Source: Phycisphaerae bacterium (GTDB lineage Bacteria; Planctomycetota; Phycisphaerae; WQYP01). From it: a stretch of DNA of 22,294 nt. The notes beneath the pieces are model-generated. The model did not search any database. It was given only the letters and a program-made list of their open reading frames with translations, and was not told the DNA's origin. Position numbers and translations under genes: made by a program. Location of the stretch: positions 1-22,294 of the forward strand of contig JABEVA010000072.1 in the NCBI GenBank assembly GCA_013044065.1, in the 5' to 3' direction. This document shows positions 15,275-22,294 of this stretch, piece by piece; the first letter of the stretch is position 1, and every line of letters starts with the position of its first letter.

Positions 15275-16999
15275 GTGTGGCTTGATTCCAGAATTTTTGA
15301 CTTGGCAAGGCAACTTGCCTTTAGTCCTGCTGAAAAAAAACGGGAGCAGGTGGCTGCCGCCTGTGATCTTTTGCAGCAGCTTAATCCGGTGGAAGAATAT
15401 CCCTGGGATTTTGTAGTGTTTCGGTTGACGGGGTTCCGGCCTCGCCAATCGAATGACGCGCCCATCTCGGGCCGCGTGTTGCTCGCCGATCTGGCCGAGT
15501 TGGTGGAATATCTTTCCGACATGTTGGACCTTCGCACGTCAGAAATTGACGAGCCGGTGCTCTCTCAAGATGAGATCACGCGGCGTTTCAAGGTCTCCAG
15601 CAAAACGATTCAACGATGGCGAACCAAGGGCTTGGTCGCGCAGCGCTATATTTTCCCGGATGGCACACGGCGCCTCGGTTTTCGAGCATCCTGCGTGGAA
15701 AGCTTTGCCCGCAAGAATGCCCTGCACATCGCGGCCGCCGCCCGCTTTCGTCAGCTCACCGACGAAGATCGACAATGGATCATTCGCCGAGCACGCCGGC
15801 TGGTGGAACGCTGTGGCTGCAATCTCAAAACCGTTTCCCGGCGAATTTCCCGCCGCATGGTTCGCAGTCCGGAAACCATTCGTTACGTCATCCGCAAGCA
15901 TGATCGAGCCAATCCTGATCTGGCGATTTTCCCGGATGCGACTGGAACCTTGCGCCAACAAGACCGGCAGATTATCACCAACTGTTTCGACCGCGGCGTC
16001 TCTGTGCCCAACTTAGCCCATCGCTACGGCCGCACCCGCTCAAGCATTTACCGGGTGGTAGGACTGGAAAAAGCCCAACGCATTAAAAGCAGCCCGATTG
16101 ATTTTATCGATAACGCCCTGTTTGAGTTGCCCAATGCGGACGCAGTAATCCTTGGCACTCTGGCTCAAGAAGCTCGCCATGCCGCCACCGCGCTTACGTC
16201 CATCGGAGCGCTGGCGGACAGCGATGGCGATGCCGAGCCGTGGCGACGTCCACCGCAGGGGTTACCCCCGCATTTATCGGAAATGTTTCGTCAAGATCCC
16301 ATGCCCGAACCGCTGGTCATTGATGCCTTCCGGCGCATGAACTATTTCAAATATCGCGCCCGACATCTTCAGCAAAATCTGGATCTCACCAAAGCCCGAT
16401 CGAGTGAGATATCGGAAGTTGAAGGACTGCTCGCTCAGGCCTCATCCATAAAAAATCAACTGGTCCATAACTTCCTGCGGGTGGTGGTATATGTGGCGCG
16501 CAAACACCAGCGCTACGGCAAAGATGTGTCGGAACTGGTTTCCGACGGCACGCTGTGGTTGTTGCGGGCCATCGACACTTATGATTTCTCGCGCGGCGTT
16601 AAATTCAGCACGTATCTGTCCTACTCGCTGATGAAAAATTATGCCCGCCGCCGCACCGAGCAAATCGGCTTGGCGGATAAGCGCCTCGTCACCGGCCAGG
16701 AAAGCCTGCTGGAATCCATTGATAATGACAATGCTGATGCGGTCCCGGAAACTGTGGATCAAATCCTGATGCAGGGTCAGGCCGTTAAAGCCATGCGCAG
16801 CTTGCCGCCCCGGGAACGTGAGGTTCTCACCGCCCATTTCGGACTCGATCCGGCCAGAGCATCGATGAGCCTTGGCCAACTTGCGGAAAAAATGGGCGTT
16901 ACCAAATCACGGATACGCCAGGTGGAAACGCGGGCGTTGCGCCGCCTCCGCCGCGCCTTGGAAGAACGGTCCATGCCGGCGACGATGCAACCAAGTTAA
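15275..16999 (+). CDS. Large sigma-70-like RNA polymerase sigma factor with N-terminal extension
   Basis: A 574-residue protein. The C-terminal 180 residues are a sigma factor. A region 1.2-like stretch (FRRMNYFKYRARHLQ, about 352-366) comes first. Region 2 follows (NQLVHNFLRVVVYVARKH...VSELVSDGTLWLLRAIDTYD...KFSTYLSYSLMKNYARR, about 394-460). Region 4 closes it (LPPREREVLTAHFGL...SLGQLAEKMGVTKSRIRQVETRALRRLR, about 510-560). The first 350 residues hold two helix-turn-helix-like stretches: DEITRRFKVSSKTIQRWRTKG (about 99-119) and LAHRYGRTRSSIYRVV (about 247-262). This resembles a planctomycete group of oversized sigma factors. The start at GTG 15275 has GGGAG eight bases upstream; GTG 15242 and TTG 15221 are alternatives. 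Target promoters unknown. Confidence 0.87.
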   Translation: MWLDSRIFDLARQLAFSPAEKKREQVAAACDLLQQLNPVEEYPWDFVVFRLTGFRPRQSNDAPISGRVLLADLAELVEYLSDMLDLRTSEIDEPVLSQDEITRRFKVSSKTIQRWRTKGLVAQRYIFPDGTRRLGFRASCVESFARKNALHIAAAARFRQLTDEDRQWIIRRARRLVERCGCNLKTVSRRISRRMVRSPETIRYVIRKHDRANPDLAIFPDATGTLRQQDRQIITNCFDRGVSVPNLAHRYGRTRSSIYRVVGLEKAQRIKSSPIDFIDNALFELPNADAVILGTLAQEARHAATALTSIGALADSDGDAEPWRRPPQGLPPHLSEMFRQDPMPEPLVIDAFRRMNYFKYRARHLQQNLDLTKARSSEISEVEGLLAQASSIKNQLVHNFLRVVVYVARKHQRYGKDVSELVSDGTLWLLRAIDTYDFSRGVKFSTYLSYSLMKNYARRRTEQIGLADKRLVTGQESLLESIDNDNADAVPETVDQILMQGQAVKAMRSLPPREREVLTAHFGLDPARASMSLGQLAEKMGVTKSRIRQVETRALRRLRRALEERSMPATMQPS

Positions 17000-17359
17000 A
17001 AACCGCCGGAAAGGAAGTTAAGGGACCGCGCACAAATAAATGCGTGTTTTACGGCGCTGAAGTTTTGTCCGAAATTTTGGCCGCTGGCGACGCGCATACC
17101 CCGCCGGTGTGTCTGCAATGAGCGAACACCGAGGCCAGCAGGCAAAAGGCCGGAAGGGGTGAAGTTATTCTTGCCCGGTCCCTAAGCCTTGAGATGGCGT
17201 GGAAATGCGGGATGCCGAGAACCGGACTTCCGGACGTCCTCCCGCCAAGGTCTCTCACCAACACGCTATGCCACCAGTTGGTCAACCCACCCGCCGAACT
17301 GCGCGCGACATTTTTTCTATGGCCTGGCCCCCACCCATTCATCATGCCCGCCGCCGCGC
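17000..17359. other. Convergent intergenic region, no gene seen
   Basis: These 360 bases separate the sigma-factor gene from the convergent DeoR gene. They contain an imperfect distant inverted repeat (AGGGACCG near 17020 and CGGTCCCT near 17176) and a similar purine-rich direct repeat (GCCGGAA...GAAGTTA near 17006 and 17149). Short ORFs run through it, but none looks like protein. I see no classical terminator with a T-tract. Confidence 0.4.
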
Positions 17360-18112
17360 TCACGCCGGTGCAATTCGTATGCGATCCGCCAACAGTGACG
17401 ACCAATCCGCGGCAATGTCGGCGTCCGTGATGATAAGATCCAGATCCGTCCATGCACACACGCGGGCCAGCCCCTTGCGTCCAAATTTACTCGAATCCGC
17501 CAGCAAAATACGCTTAGCAGCCTGCGCAACGGCTAGCTTTTCCACTTGCACCATGGCCATATTGGAGTTAAACACATCGTTGCCAAAAATGCCCGCACCG
17601 GAGAACAGCATTAAATCCGCATGGATTTCGGCCAACGACTGCATCGTCAGCGGCCCCACCATCACACCCGTACGCGGGTACAACGTCCCACCCAACATGA
17701 TCAGTTCCACCCGCTCGTCATTGGCAAATTGCGTAGCAATGGTCAGGCTGTTGGTTACCACTTGCAGCGGACGGACTGCGATCTGCACAGCCATGTAATG
17801 CATCGTCGATCCGCCATCCAAAAAGACCGTCATTCCCGGCTGAATCAGACCCGCCGCGGTTTTTCCGATCGCCAGTTTGGCCGCCACCTGCTCATTCATC
17901 CGCTCTTCCAAAGCCGAAGGTGGCGCGGCACGCCCGCGAAAAACAACTCCGCCCCTTGGTGTTTCCACCAATCCCTGCTGCCGCAGGGATTCCACATCGC
18001 GCCGCACTGTGGCCACGGAAACCCCACAGTCCGCGGCCAGACTTGCCAGGTCACAGCTTTGCCGTTGACGAATCATCTCAAGCAACTTTTGCTGGCGTTC
18101 CACAATCAGCAT
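17360..18112 (-). CDS. DeoR-family transcriptional regulator of the microcompartment operon
   Basis: A 250-residue DeoR regulator of standard length. The N-terminal winged helix-turn-helix spans residues about 5-58: RQQKLLEMIRQ, LAADCGVSVATVRRDVESLRQQGLVE, RGGVVF. The C-terminal DeoR sensor domain includes IQPGMTVFLDGGST (about 90-103), TNSL, MLGGTLYPRTGVMVGP and the later LLADSSKFGRKG. DeoR members usually sense phosphorylated sugars and repress sugar catabolism genes. It is the last gene of the minus-strand series, 34 bases after the dehydrogenase, and DeoR regulators are typical of PVM microcompartment loci, so it probably controls this operon in response to a deoxyhexose phosphate. The start at 18112 is where the family normally begins; upstream in-frame codons overlap the neighbouring gene. 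Confidence 0.9.
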   Translation of the reverse strand: MLIVERQQKLLEMIRQRQSCDLASLAADCGVSVATVRRDVESLRQQGLVETPRGGVVFRGRAAPPSALEERMNEQVAAKLAIGKTAAGLIQPGMTVFLDGGSTMHYMAVQIAVRPLQVVTNSLTIATQFANDERVELIMLGGTLYPRTGVMVGPLTMQSLAEIHADLMLFSGAGIFGNDVFNSNMAMVQVEKLAVAQAAKRILLADSSKFGRKGLARVCAWTDLDLIITDADIAADWSSLLADRIRIAPA

Positions 18113-18146
18113 GGAGGTTTTCCCAAAAGCAGCCCGCGGAGACCGC

Positions 18147-19070
18147 TCATTTGCCCGATATTTTCGTCCAGGTTTCTTCCAATGTGCGAGCGCTGGCCGT
18201 AAGACCCGCAATTTCCTTCGGCCACAACTCCGGCTCCAATACCGCCTCGACGCCCTGTCGTCCCACCACCGTTGGCAAACTCAGACATACTTTCCGGATG
18301 CCGTAGGTGCCGTTGATCCGGCTGCTCACGGGTAGAATCAGCTTTTGATCCAGCGCAATAGCGTGAATCACGCGGGCAATGCTCAAGCCCACCGCATAAC
18401 CCGCACCACCCTTCAGGCGAATCACTTCCGCCCCCGATTTCTGCGTGCGGCTGAAAATATCCGCCTGTTGTGGCGGCGTCAGCAACTTGGTCAAAGCCAT
18501 CCCGGCCACTGTCGCACTCGACCAGATCGGCGTCATGGTATCTCCGTGTTCGCCTAGAATAAGCGCATCCACCTGCGTCGGCGGCAGGTTACGCGCCGCG
18601 GCAATCAGCGAACGAAAACGCGTCGTATCCAGCACGGTGCCCAAGCCTAGCACTTGCTTCTCCGGCCACGTCAAATATTCAATGTTCAGTCGGGTGAGAA
18701 TGTCCACCGGGTTGGAAACCACCAAAAACACCGCATCTTTGCGCACATTCACGCTGCGCAGCGAATCCAAAATCCCTTTATACAACGTCACATTGCGGTT
18801 GATCAGGTCCAGTCGCGATTCATCCGGCTTGCGCCGCAACCCGGCGGTAATGCAGATAATATCCGAATCCGCCACGCCTTTATTATCCGTAGCGTAAATG
18901 CGCTGATCTCCAGCCAGGGACGAGCCGTGCAGAAGATCCAGAGCTTCACCCGCCGCCACATCCGCATTGGCATCCACCAGGGCAATTTCATTCACCAAAC
19001 CCGCACATTGCAGAGCATAGGCCGCGTTTGAGCCCACCCGCCCCCCACCACCGATAATGCTTACCTTCAT
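18147..19070 (-). CDS. Lactate/malate dehydrogenase family protein
   Basis: A 307-residue NAD-dependent 2-hydroxyacid dehydrogenase. The Rossmann motif is GGGGRVGSNAAYAL (residues 7-20), with Asp33 after the second strand, indicating NAD rather than NADP. Catalytic residues are visible: Arg86 in the loop, Asn120 in VVSNPVD, Arg151 in DTTRFR and His175 in LGEHGD. At the substrate-specificity position (AGLRRKP, Arg80) it has Arg, as malate dehydrogenases do, not the Gln of lactate dehydrogenases, although the rest of the loop (ESRLDL) is lactate-dehydrogenase-like. In PVM microcompartment loci this enzyme is thought to recycle NAD in lactaldehyde metabolism. Two ATGs are adjacent; the second (19070) is better spaced from AAGGA. 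No targeting peptide is evident at either end. Confidence 0.9.
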   Translation of the reverse strand: MKVSIIGGGGRVGSNAAYALQCAGLVNEIALVDANADVAAGEALDLLHGSSLAGDQRIYATDNKGVADSDIICITAGLRRKPDESRLDLINRNVTLYKGILDSLRSVNVRKDAVFLVVSNPVDILTRLNIEYLTWPEKQVLGLGTVLDTTRFRSLIAAARNLPPTQVDALILGEHGDTMTPIWSSATVAGMALTKLLTPPQQADIFSRTQKSGAEVIRLKGGAGYAVGLSIARVIHAIALDQKLILPVSSRINGTYGIRKVCLSLPTVVGRQGVEAVLEPELWPKEIAGLTASARTLEETWTKISGK

Positions 19071-19132
19071 CATGTCTTCCTTTCATCACTTGGACCTCAG
19101 GCCGGCCCAGGGCCGCCCTCCATCCGACATTC

Positions 19133-19990
19133 CTACGATTTCATTGAAGCCATAATCTGATCCGTCACGCGCTGCACCATTTCCTCGATTTTCTCCGGAC
19201 TCACAGGCTGGGGCTTTTGCACCTGTCCGTCCGCGCAGGCGCAGGCCGTCTGCGGATGCACATCCAGTGTGGCCAGAAACGCCTGGTTTTCCGCACCGAT
19301 GCATCCTCCAGGCGCGCAGGCCAGTCGCTGATCCGGTAAGCCGAATTTCTCCTTCACCTTCAGCAGATCAACCATTTCGTCGCGTGTTAGCTGATTCACC
19401 TTGCCGAGTTGTCGGGACAACAACAAGATGCGGCAATATGCGTCAAGAATTTCAAGTTTGTAGTATGCGCCAATCAACGTCCTGTCAAAACTCACCGAAC
19501 CATGGTTGGCCATCATCACGGTATTGGTTTGCTTATTGATCAGTGCCACCACCGACTCTCCAAGCTCCTTGTAGCTCGGCGTCGTGTACTTGGCCATGGG
19601 AATTTTTCCCAGAAACACTTCCGCCTCCGGGTGAATCCCCTCTGGAATGGGGATATTGGCAATCGCAAAGGCTGTCGCATGGGGCGGATGGGAATGAACC
19701 ACCGCCTCCACGTCCGGACGCGCTTTGTATACCTGCAAGTGCAAAAGCACCTCACTGCTGCGTTTCATCACGTTGTGTTTGTCGATCTGAGTGCCGTCCA
19801 TATCCACCACAGTAATTTGATCCGGGGTTAAAAAACCTTTGGATACGCCGGTGGGCGTGCACAATACTCGGTCCTCGGCGATGCGTACGCTGTGGTTGCC
19901 TTCATTGCCTGCGCAAAAGCCCTTCAACCATATCCGGTGACCGATATCACACATCTCACGCCTGACTTGAAACTGATTCTGCGTATTCAT
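19133..19990 (-). CDS. Class II aldolase with C-terminal encapsulation-peptide-like helix (PVM microcompartment)
   Basis: A 285-residue zinc aldolase of the fuculose/rhamnulose-1-phosphate class, which yields dihydroxyacetone phosphate and lactaldehyde. Catalytic Glu80 (KRSSE) and the zinc ligands His99 and His101 (VVHSHPPH) and His163 (MANHG) are all present. The core ends near residue 225. A linker with CACAD and Pro/Gln follows, then an amphipathic helix PEKIEEMVQRVTDQIMASM (about 265-283). That helix has the form of encapsulation peptides that target cargo to microcompartment shells. This matches the PvmD-type aldolase known from planctomycete organelles. Start at ATG 19990, with AAGGTG five bases upstream. 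It sits between the RpiB-like gene and the dehydrogenase in one operon. Confidence 0.92.
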   Translation of the reverse strand: MNTQNQFQVRREMCDIGHRIWLKGFCAGNEGNHSVRIAEDRVLCTPTGVSKGFLTPDQITVVDMDGTQIDKHNVMKRSSEVLLHLQVYKARPDVEAVVHSHPPHATAFAIANIPIPEGIHPEAEVFLGKIPMAKYTTPSYKELGESVVALINKQTNTVMMANHGSVSFDRTLIGAYYKLEILDAYCRILLLSRQLGKVNQLTRDEMVDLLKVKEKFGLPDQRLACAPGGCIGAENQAFLATLDVHPQTACACADGQVQKPQPVSPEKIEEMVQRVTDQIMASMKS

Positions 19991-20023
19991 ACCAACACCT
20001 TAAAAAAACTCCAACCGTCCGGC

Positions 20024-20887
20024 CTAGACTTCGGTGTCTGCGGCCAAACCCAACAGTTCCCTTTCCAGCAGCGGCGGCGCTGCCCCCGTGGACCTCAAAA
20101 ACACTGCCAGCATGCCCGCCATAGCCTGGTATCCATGTTGTGGATATTCAATCACCAGCAGATTGGCTCCTAACTCAGCCACCCCTTCTTCTACGCCCTT
20201 AATCGTGGTCCCCACCACTGCCCGCACCGCCTCGCACCGATTGGCCATACAGGCCGCCACACCCGCTGTGAGCACAAATACCACCGCCAACCTGAATTCA
20301 CCCTGCCGCAGACTGCGGGCCATCCGCCGAATCACACGTGGCAAACTCTCCTTACTGTTGCCGACACTGGCCACAGAAATCGGTCTTCCACCATATTGTT
20401 CCATCACCCGTGCCGCCGTGGCACAGTGTCCCTGCACCCAGCAGCACCAGGTAGCTCCAGCCTGGGTTGTCCCAATTGCGGGCGTGCCGCTGCTGCCATC
20501 CCCAGCTAACCGCTCCACGCGCAGCTTCCGCTGTTTCACTTCATCCATCGCCAGCGGTGAAAGCCTGGCCCCCGCCGCCAGATACAACACTGTTCCCTGC
20601 AGGCCCTTGAGTCGATTCGCCGTGACCAGGCCCGCAAGAACCAACCCTGAGACACCCGCCTTGCCTCCTGTGGCTCCCTCCGCCGCGGTGACGCTTGGTG
20701 CCGCCGCCACTACCAATGGCCGCGCCCCGTCGGCGGCCAGCTCAGAAAACTTGGAATAATCACCGGCGCAGGTACCAATGGGGGCATGAATGCTCGCCGG
20801 CGCTGCATCACCCACCCCGCTACGCCCCAATGCTTGCAACACTGCGGCGGTGATTTGGTCAACCAGCTTGGCATCCACATCGGTCAT
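20024..20887 (-). CDS. Microcompartment-associated protein: encapsulation-like helix plus degenerate RpiB/LacAB-like domain
   Basis: A 287-residue protein. Residues 4-21 (VDAKLVDQITAAVLQALG) form an amphipathic helix like an encapsulation peptide, followed by a flexible Ala/Gly/Pro linker. A middle segment has GARLSPLAMDEVKQRKLRVER (about 106-126), similar to the 'TPLAxD' element in several microcompartment proteins. The C-terminal part (about 180-265) aligns by pattern with the RpiB/LacAB sugar-phosphate isomerase core: FVLTAGVAACMANR, then EAVRAVV and LGANLLVIE. Where RpiB has its catalytic Cys (ICGTG), this protein has Val205, so isomerase activity is doubtful. It may be a structural or assembly component. 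It lies between the aldehyde dehydrogenase and the aldolase, in operon spacing. Start at ATG 20887, with GGAG 12 bases upstream. Confidence 0.8.
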   Translation of the reverse strand: MTDVDAKLVDQITAAVLQALGRSGVGDAAPASIHAPIGTCAGDYSKFSELAADGARPLVVAAAPSVTAAEGATGGKAGVSGLVLAGLVTANRLKGLQGTVLYLAAGARLSPLAMDEVKQRKLRVERLAGDGSSGTPAIGTTQAGATWCCWVQGHCATAARVMEQYGGRPISVASVGNSKESLPRVIRRMARSLRQGEFRLAVVFVLTAGVAACMANRCEAVRAVVGTTIKGVEEGVAELGANLLVIEYPQHGYQAMAGMLAVFLRSTGAAPPLLERELLGLAADTEV

Positions 20888-20945
20888 CGAATTACCATTC
20901 TCCAGGCCTCATCCCAAGCACCCCGGCGGCCTTCCAGCCCATGGC

Positions 20946-22226
20946 TCACACCATGCGCAGCGATCCGCTGATCGACAGCCGCCGAAATCTAGTAAAAGTC
21001 AACGGATTGGTAACACCTTCGCCGGTGGGTGTGGCCACCGTGTAACTCGGATAGCCTTCACCACCAATCCCCAGACACGCGGTACTCGGACCGTTGACCG
21101 CAAACAGGGTGGTGTTCATTGCCCGGCCCATACGTGTAATCGTTGCTAGATCGTTGGAATGAATGACGGCCGTATGACCAAAACCGTGTTCATGTTTCAG
21201 GGCCAGAGCGATCGCCTCATCAACATTGGCCACAGACACCATGGGCACAAAAGGCATCATCTGTTCTTCGGGCACAAACGGATTGCCTTCATCCGTCTGA
21301 CCGTAGAGCAAGTCCGTTCCCGGTGGGCACGTAGTGCCCGCAGCGGTCGCCAGCACGGTGCAATCCTTGCCCACCAGATCCTTGTTTACGGTGTGATGAT
21401 TGTCTTTCCATGCAAAAGCGGCCTTGGCCAGACGGTCCACCTGTGCCGCGTCGAGGCGATGCGCACCCGCCTTGGCCATGGCGGCCATCATGCCGTCGAA
21501 CACGCTTTCCACCACAAATACCTCTTTCTCACCAATACACAGCAGGTTATTATCAAAGCCGCCCCCGGCAATGATGCTGCGCGCCGCCCGATCCAAATCG
21601 GCCGTTTGATCCACCACCACCGGTGGGTTGCCCGGCCCGCCCACAATCGCGCGCTTTTTCTGAGCCATCGCCGCACGGGCCACGGCCGGACCGCCGGTAA
21701 TTACCAGCAGGGAGATGTCCCGATGTTCAAAGATGGCATTGGCCGATTCCAAGGTGGGTGGATCGATCATACAGATAAGGTTTTCAATGCCGTACTGCCG
21801 GGCAATGGCCTGGTTATACGTTCGCACCGCCACGGCCGCACAGCGATAACCCGAAGGGTGCGCATTGACCACCATGGCGTTGCCCGCGGCGATCATGTTG
21901 ATGGCGTTGGCGCTAAGCGTCGGTATGGAATGCGTCACCGGCGTGACCACCCCAATGACGCCCCACGGTGCCGGCTCATCCAGCCCGATGCCGTTGTCGC
22001 CACTGTGCGCGATGGATTTCAGAAACTCCACTCCGGGCACCTTGGACAACAAGTTGAGCTTGGCAATTTTATGATCCAGCCGTCCGACCTTGGTCTCCGC
22101 TAATTCCAATCGACCCCATTCCTGGGCATTTTGCATCGTATTTTGCTTGATAAGCCGGCAGATACCATCGCGAGCTTCCATGCCCGCCCGAATCAACTGC
22201 TGTTGCGATCGCCCTGCGGCATCCAC
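20946..22226 (-). CDS. CoA-acylating aldehyde dehydrogenase (PduP-like), interrupted by a frameshift at its 5' side
   Basis: The long open part is 426 residues from a GTG at 22226, but homology extends further upstream in-frame to a TGA at 22256. It is a PduP/EutE-type dehydrogenase that oxidises an aldehyde (here probably lactaldehyde) to acyl-CoA with NAD and CoA. Seen: PAPWGVIGVVTPVTHSIPTL, VITGGPAVARAA, VGGPGNPPVVVD, and the catalytic Cys230 in GGFDNNLLCIGEKEVF, followed by PFVPMVSV and the SRMGRAMNT-like end. Upstream of the TGA, the frame shifts: the other frame gives ...RNPHEG, then this frame gives IFKAVSDAVDAA, so one base appears to be missing. The N-terminus and any encapsulation peptide lie beyond the window. 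First gene seen of the minus-strand microcompartment operon. Confidence 0.9.
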   Translation of the reverse strand: MDAAGRSQQQLIRAGMEARDGICRLIKQNTMQNAQEWGRLELAETKVGRLDHKIAKLNLLSKVPGVEFLKSIAHSGDNGIGLDEPAPWGVIGVVTPVTHSIPTLSANAINMIAAGNAMVVNAHPSGYRCAAVAVRTYNQAIARQYGIENLICMIDPPTLESANAIFEHRDISLLVITGGPAVARAAMAQKKRAIVGGPGNPPVVVDQTADLDRAARSIIAGGGFDNNLLCIGEKEVFVVESVFDGMMAAMAKAGAHRLDAAQVDRLAKAAFAWKDNHHTVNKDLVGKDCTVLATAAGTTCPPGTDLLYGQTDEGNPFVPEEQMMPFVPMVSVANVDEAIALALKHEHGFGHTAVIHSNDLATITRMGRAMNTTLFAVNGPSTACLGIGGEGYPSYTVATPTGEGVTNPLTFTRFRRLSISGSLRMV

Positions 22227-22249
22227 CGCATCGCTGACGGCTTTAAAAA

Positions 22250-22294
22250 TCCCTCATGTGGATTCCGCGCCGCCGCCGACACCCCCGGATGTTC
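22250..22294 (-). other. 5' fragment of the aldehyde dehydrogenase in another frame
   Basis: Read from the window edge on the minus strand, the frame starting at 22294 gives EHPGVSAAARNPHEG. It leads into the GIF motif of the dehydrogenase only if one base is added in the GGG (22251-22253) or TTTTT run. This looks like a linker and the start of the catalytic domain of the same gene. Confidence 0.55.

Noticed and set aside
14842..15285. Plus-strand ORF of 147 codons before the sigma factor
   Set aside because: It runs through the hairpins and presumed promoter, has an unnatural composition and overlaps the sigma-factor start; probably chance.
17130..17185. SRP RNA-like loop (GGCCGGAAGGGG inside a GGCAA...TTGCC stem)
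   Set aside because: The conserved AGCA side of the symmetric loop is missing and the pairing next to the GGAA loop is poor.

Overview
The window reads as chromosomal DNA of a planctomycete, most likely a Phycisphaerae-like member of the Planctomycetota. This is inferred from three things: the catabolic end of a PVM-type (Planctomycetes/Verrucomicrobia) bacterial microcompartment operon at the right edge, a very large sigma-70-like protein with a long N-terminal extension, and several secreted or membrane proteins of planctomycete character. No rRNA, transposase, integrase or CRISPR array was seen. One tRNA gene (Ala, anticodon TGC) is present.

Left part (1-7709): the end of a DUF547 protein, a mercuric-reductase-like flavoprotein, a DPM1-like family 2 glycosyltransferase translationally coupled to a multi-pass GT-C/GT87-like membrane glycosyltransferase, a CxxC peroxidase-like protein of the carboxymuconolactone decarboxylase family, a membrane-anchored rhodanese, and one protein that fuses the two 'rSAM/selenodomain-associated' transferases (TIGR04283-like then TIGR04282-like). 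These families are known to cluster with the arsenosugar-biosynthesis radical SAM enzyme ArsS and the methyltransferase ArsM. The block is therefore probably the accessory half of an arsenosugar or related organoarsenic locus. ArsS and ArsM themselves are not in the window.

Middle part (7710-17000): housekeeping and envelope genes. On the minus strand, a secreted or membrane protein with a C-terminal RDD domain is followed by a MazG-like pyrophosphohydrolase. Two small overlapping ORFs of unknown meaning lie on the plus strand. Further minus-strand genes are tRNA-Ala, a YqgE/AlgH protein, a small PLDc_N-like membrane protein, a secreted hypothetical protein and an M48 membrane metalloprotease. 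Divergent from the protease, after a structured 500-base intergenic region with a plausible promoter, is the large sigma factor.

Right part (17360-22294, all minus strand, so transcription enters from the right): a CoA-acylating aldehyde dehydrogenase (interrupted by an apparent one-base frameshift near the edge), a protein with an N-terminal encapsulation-peptide-like helix and a degenerate RpiB/LacAB-like domain, a class II aldolase with a C-terminal encapsulation-peptide-like helix, a lactate/malate dehydrogenase family enzyme and a DeoR regulator. By analogy with the described planctomycete organelle, the aldolase would cleave fuculose-1-phosphate or rhamnulose-1-phosphate to dihydroxyacetone phosphate and lactaldehyde. 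The aldehyde dehydrogenase would oxidise lactaldehyde to the acyl-CoA inside the shell, and the LDH/MDH-family enzyme would help with redox balance. Shell proteins, phosphotransacylase and kinase must lie outside the window.
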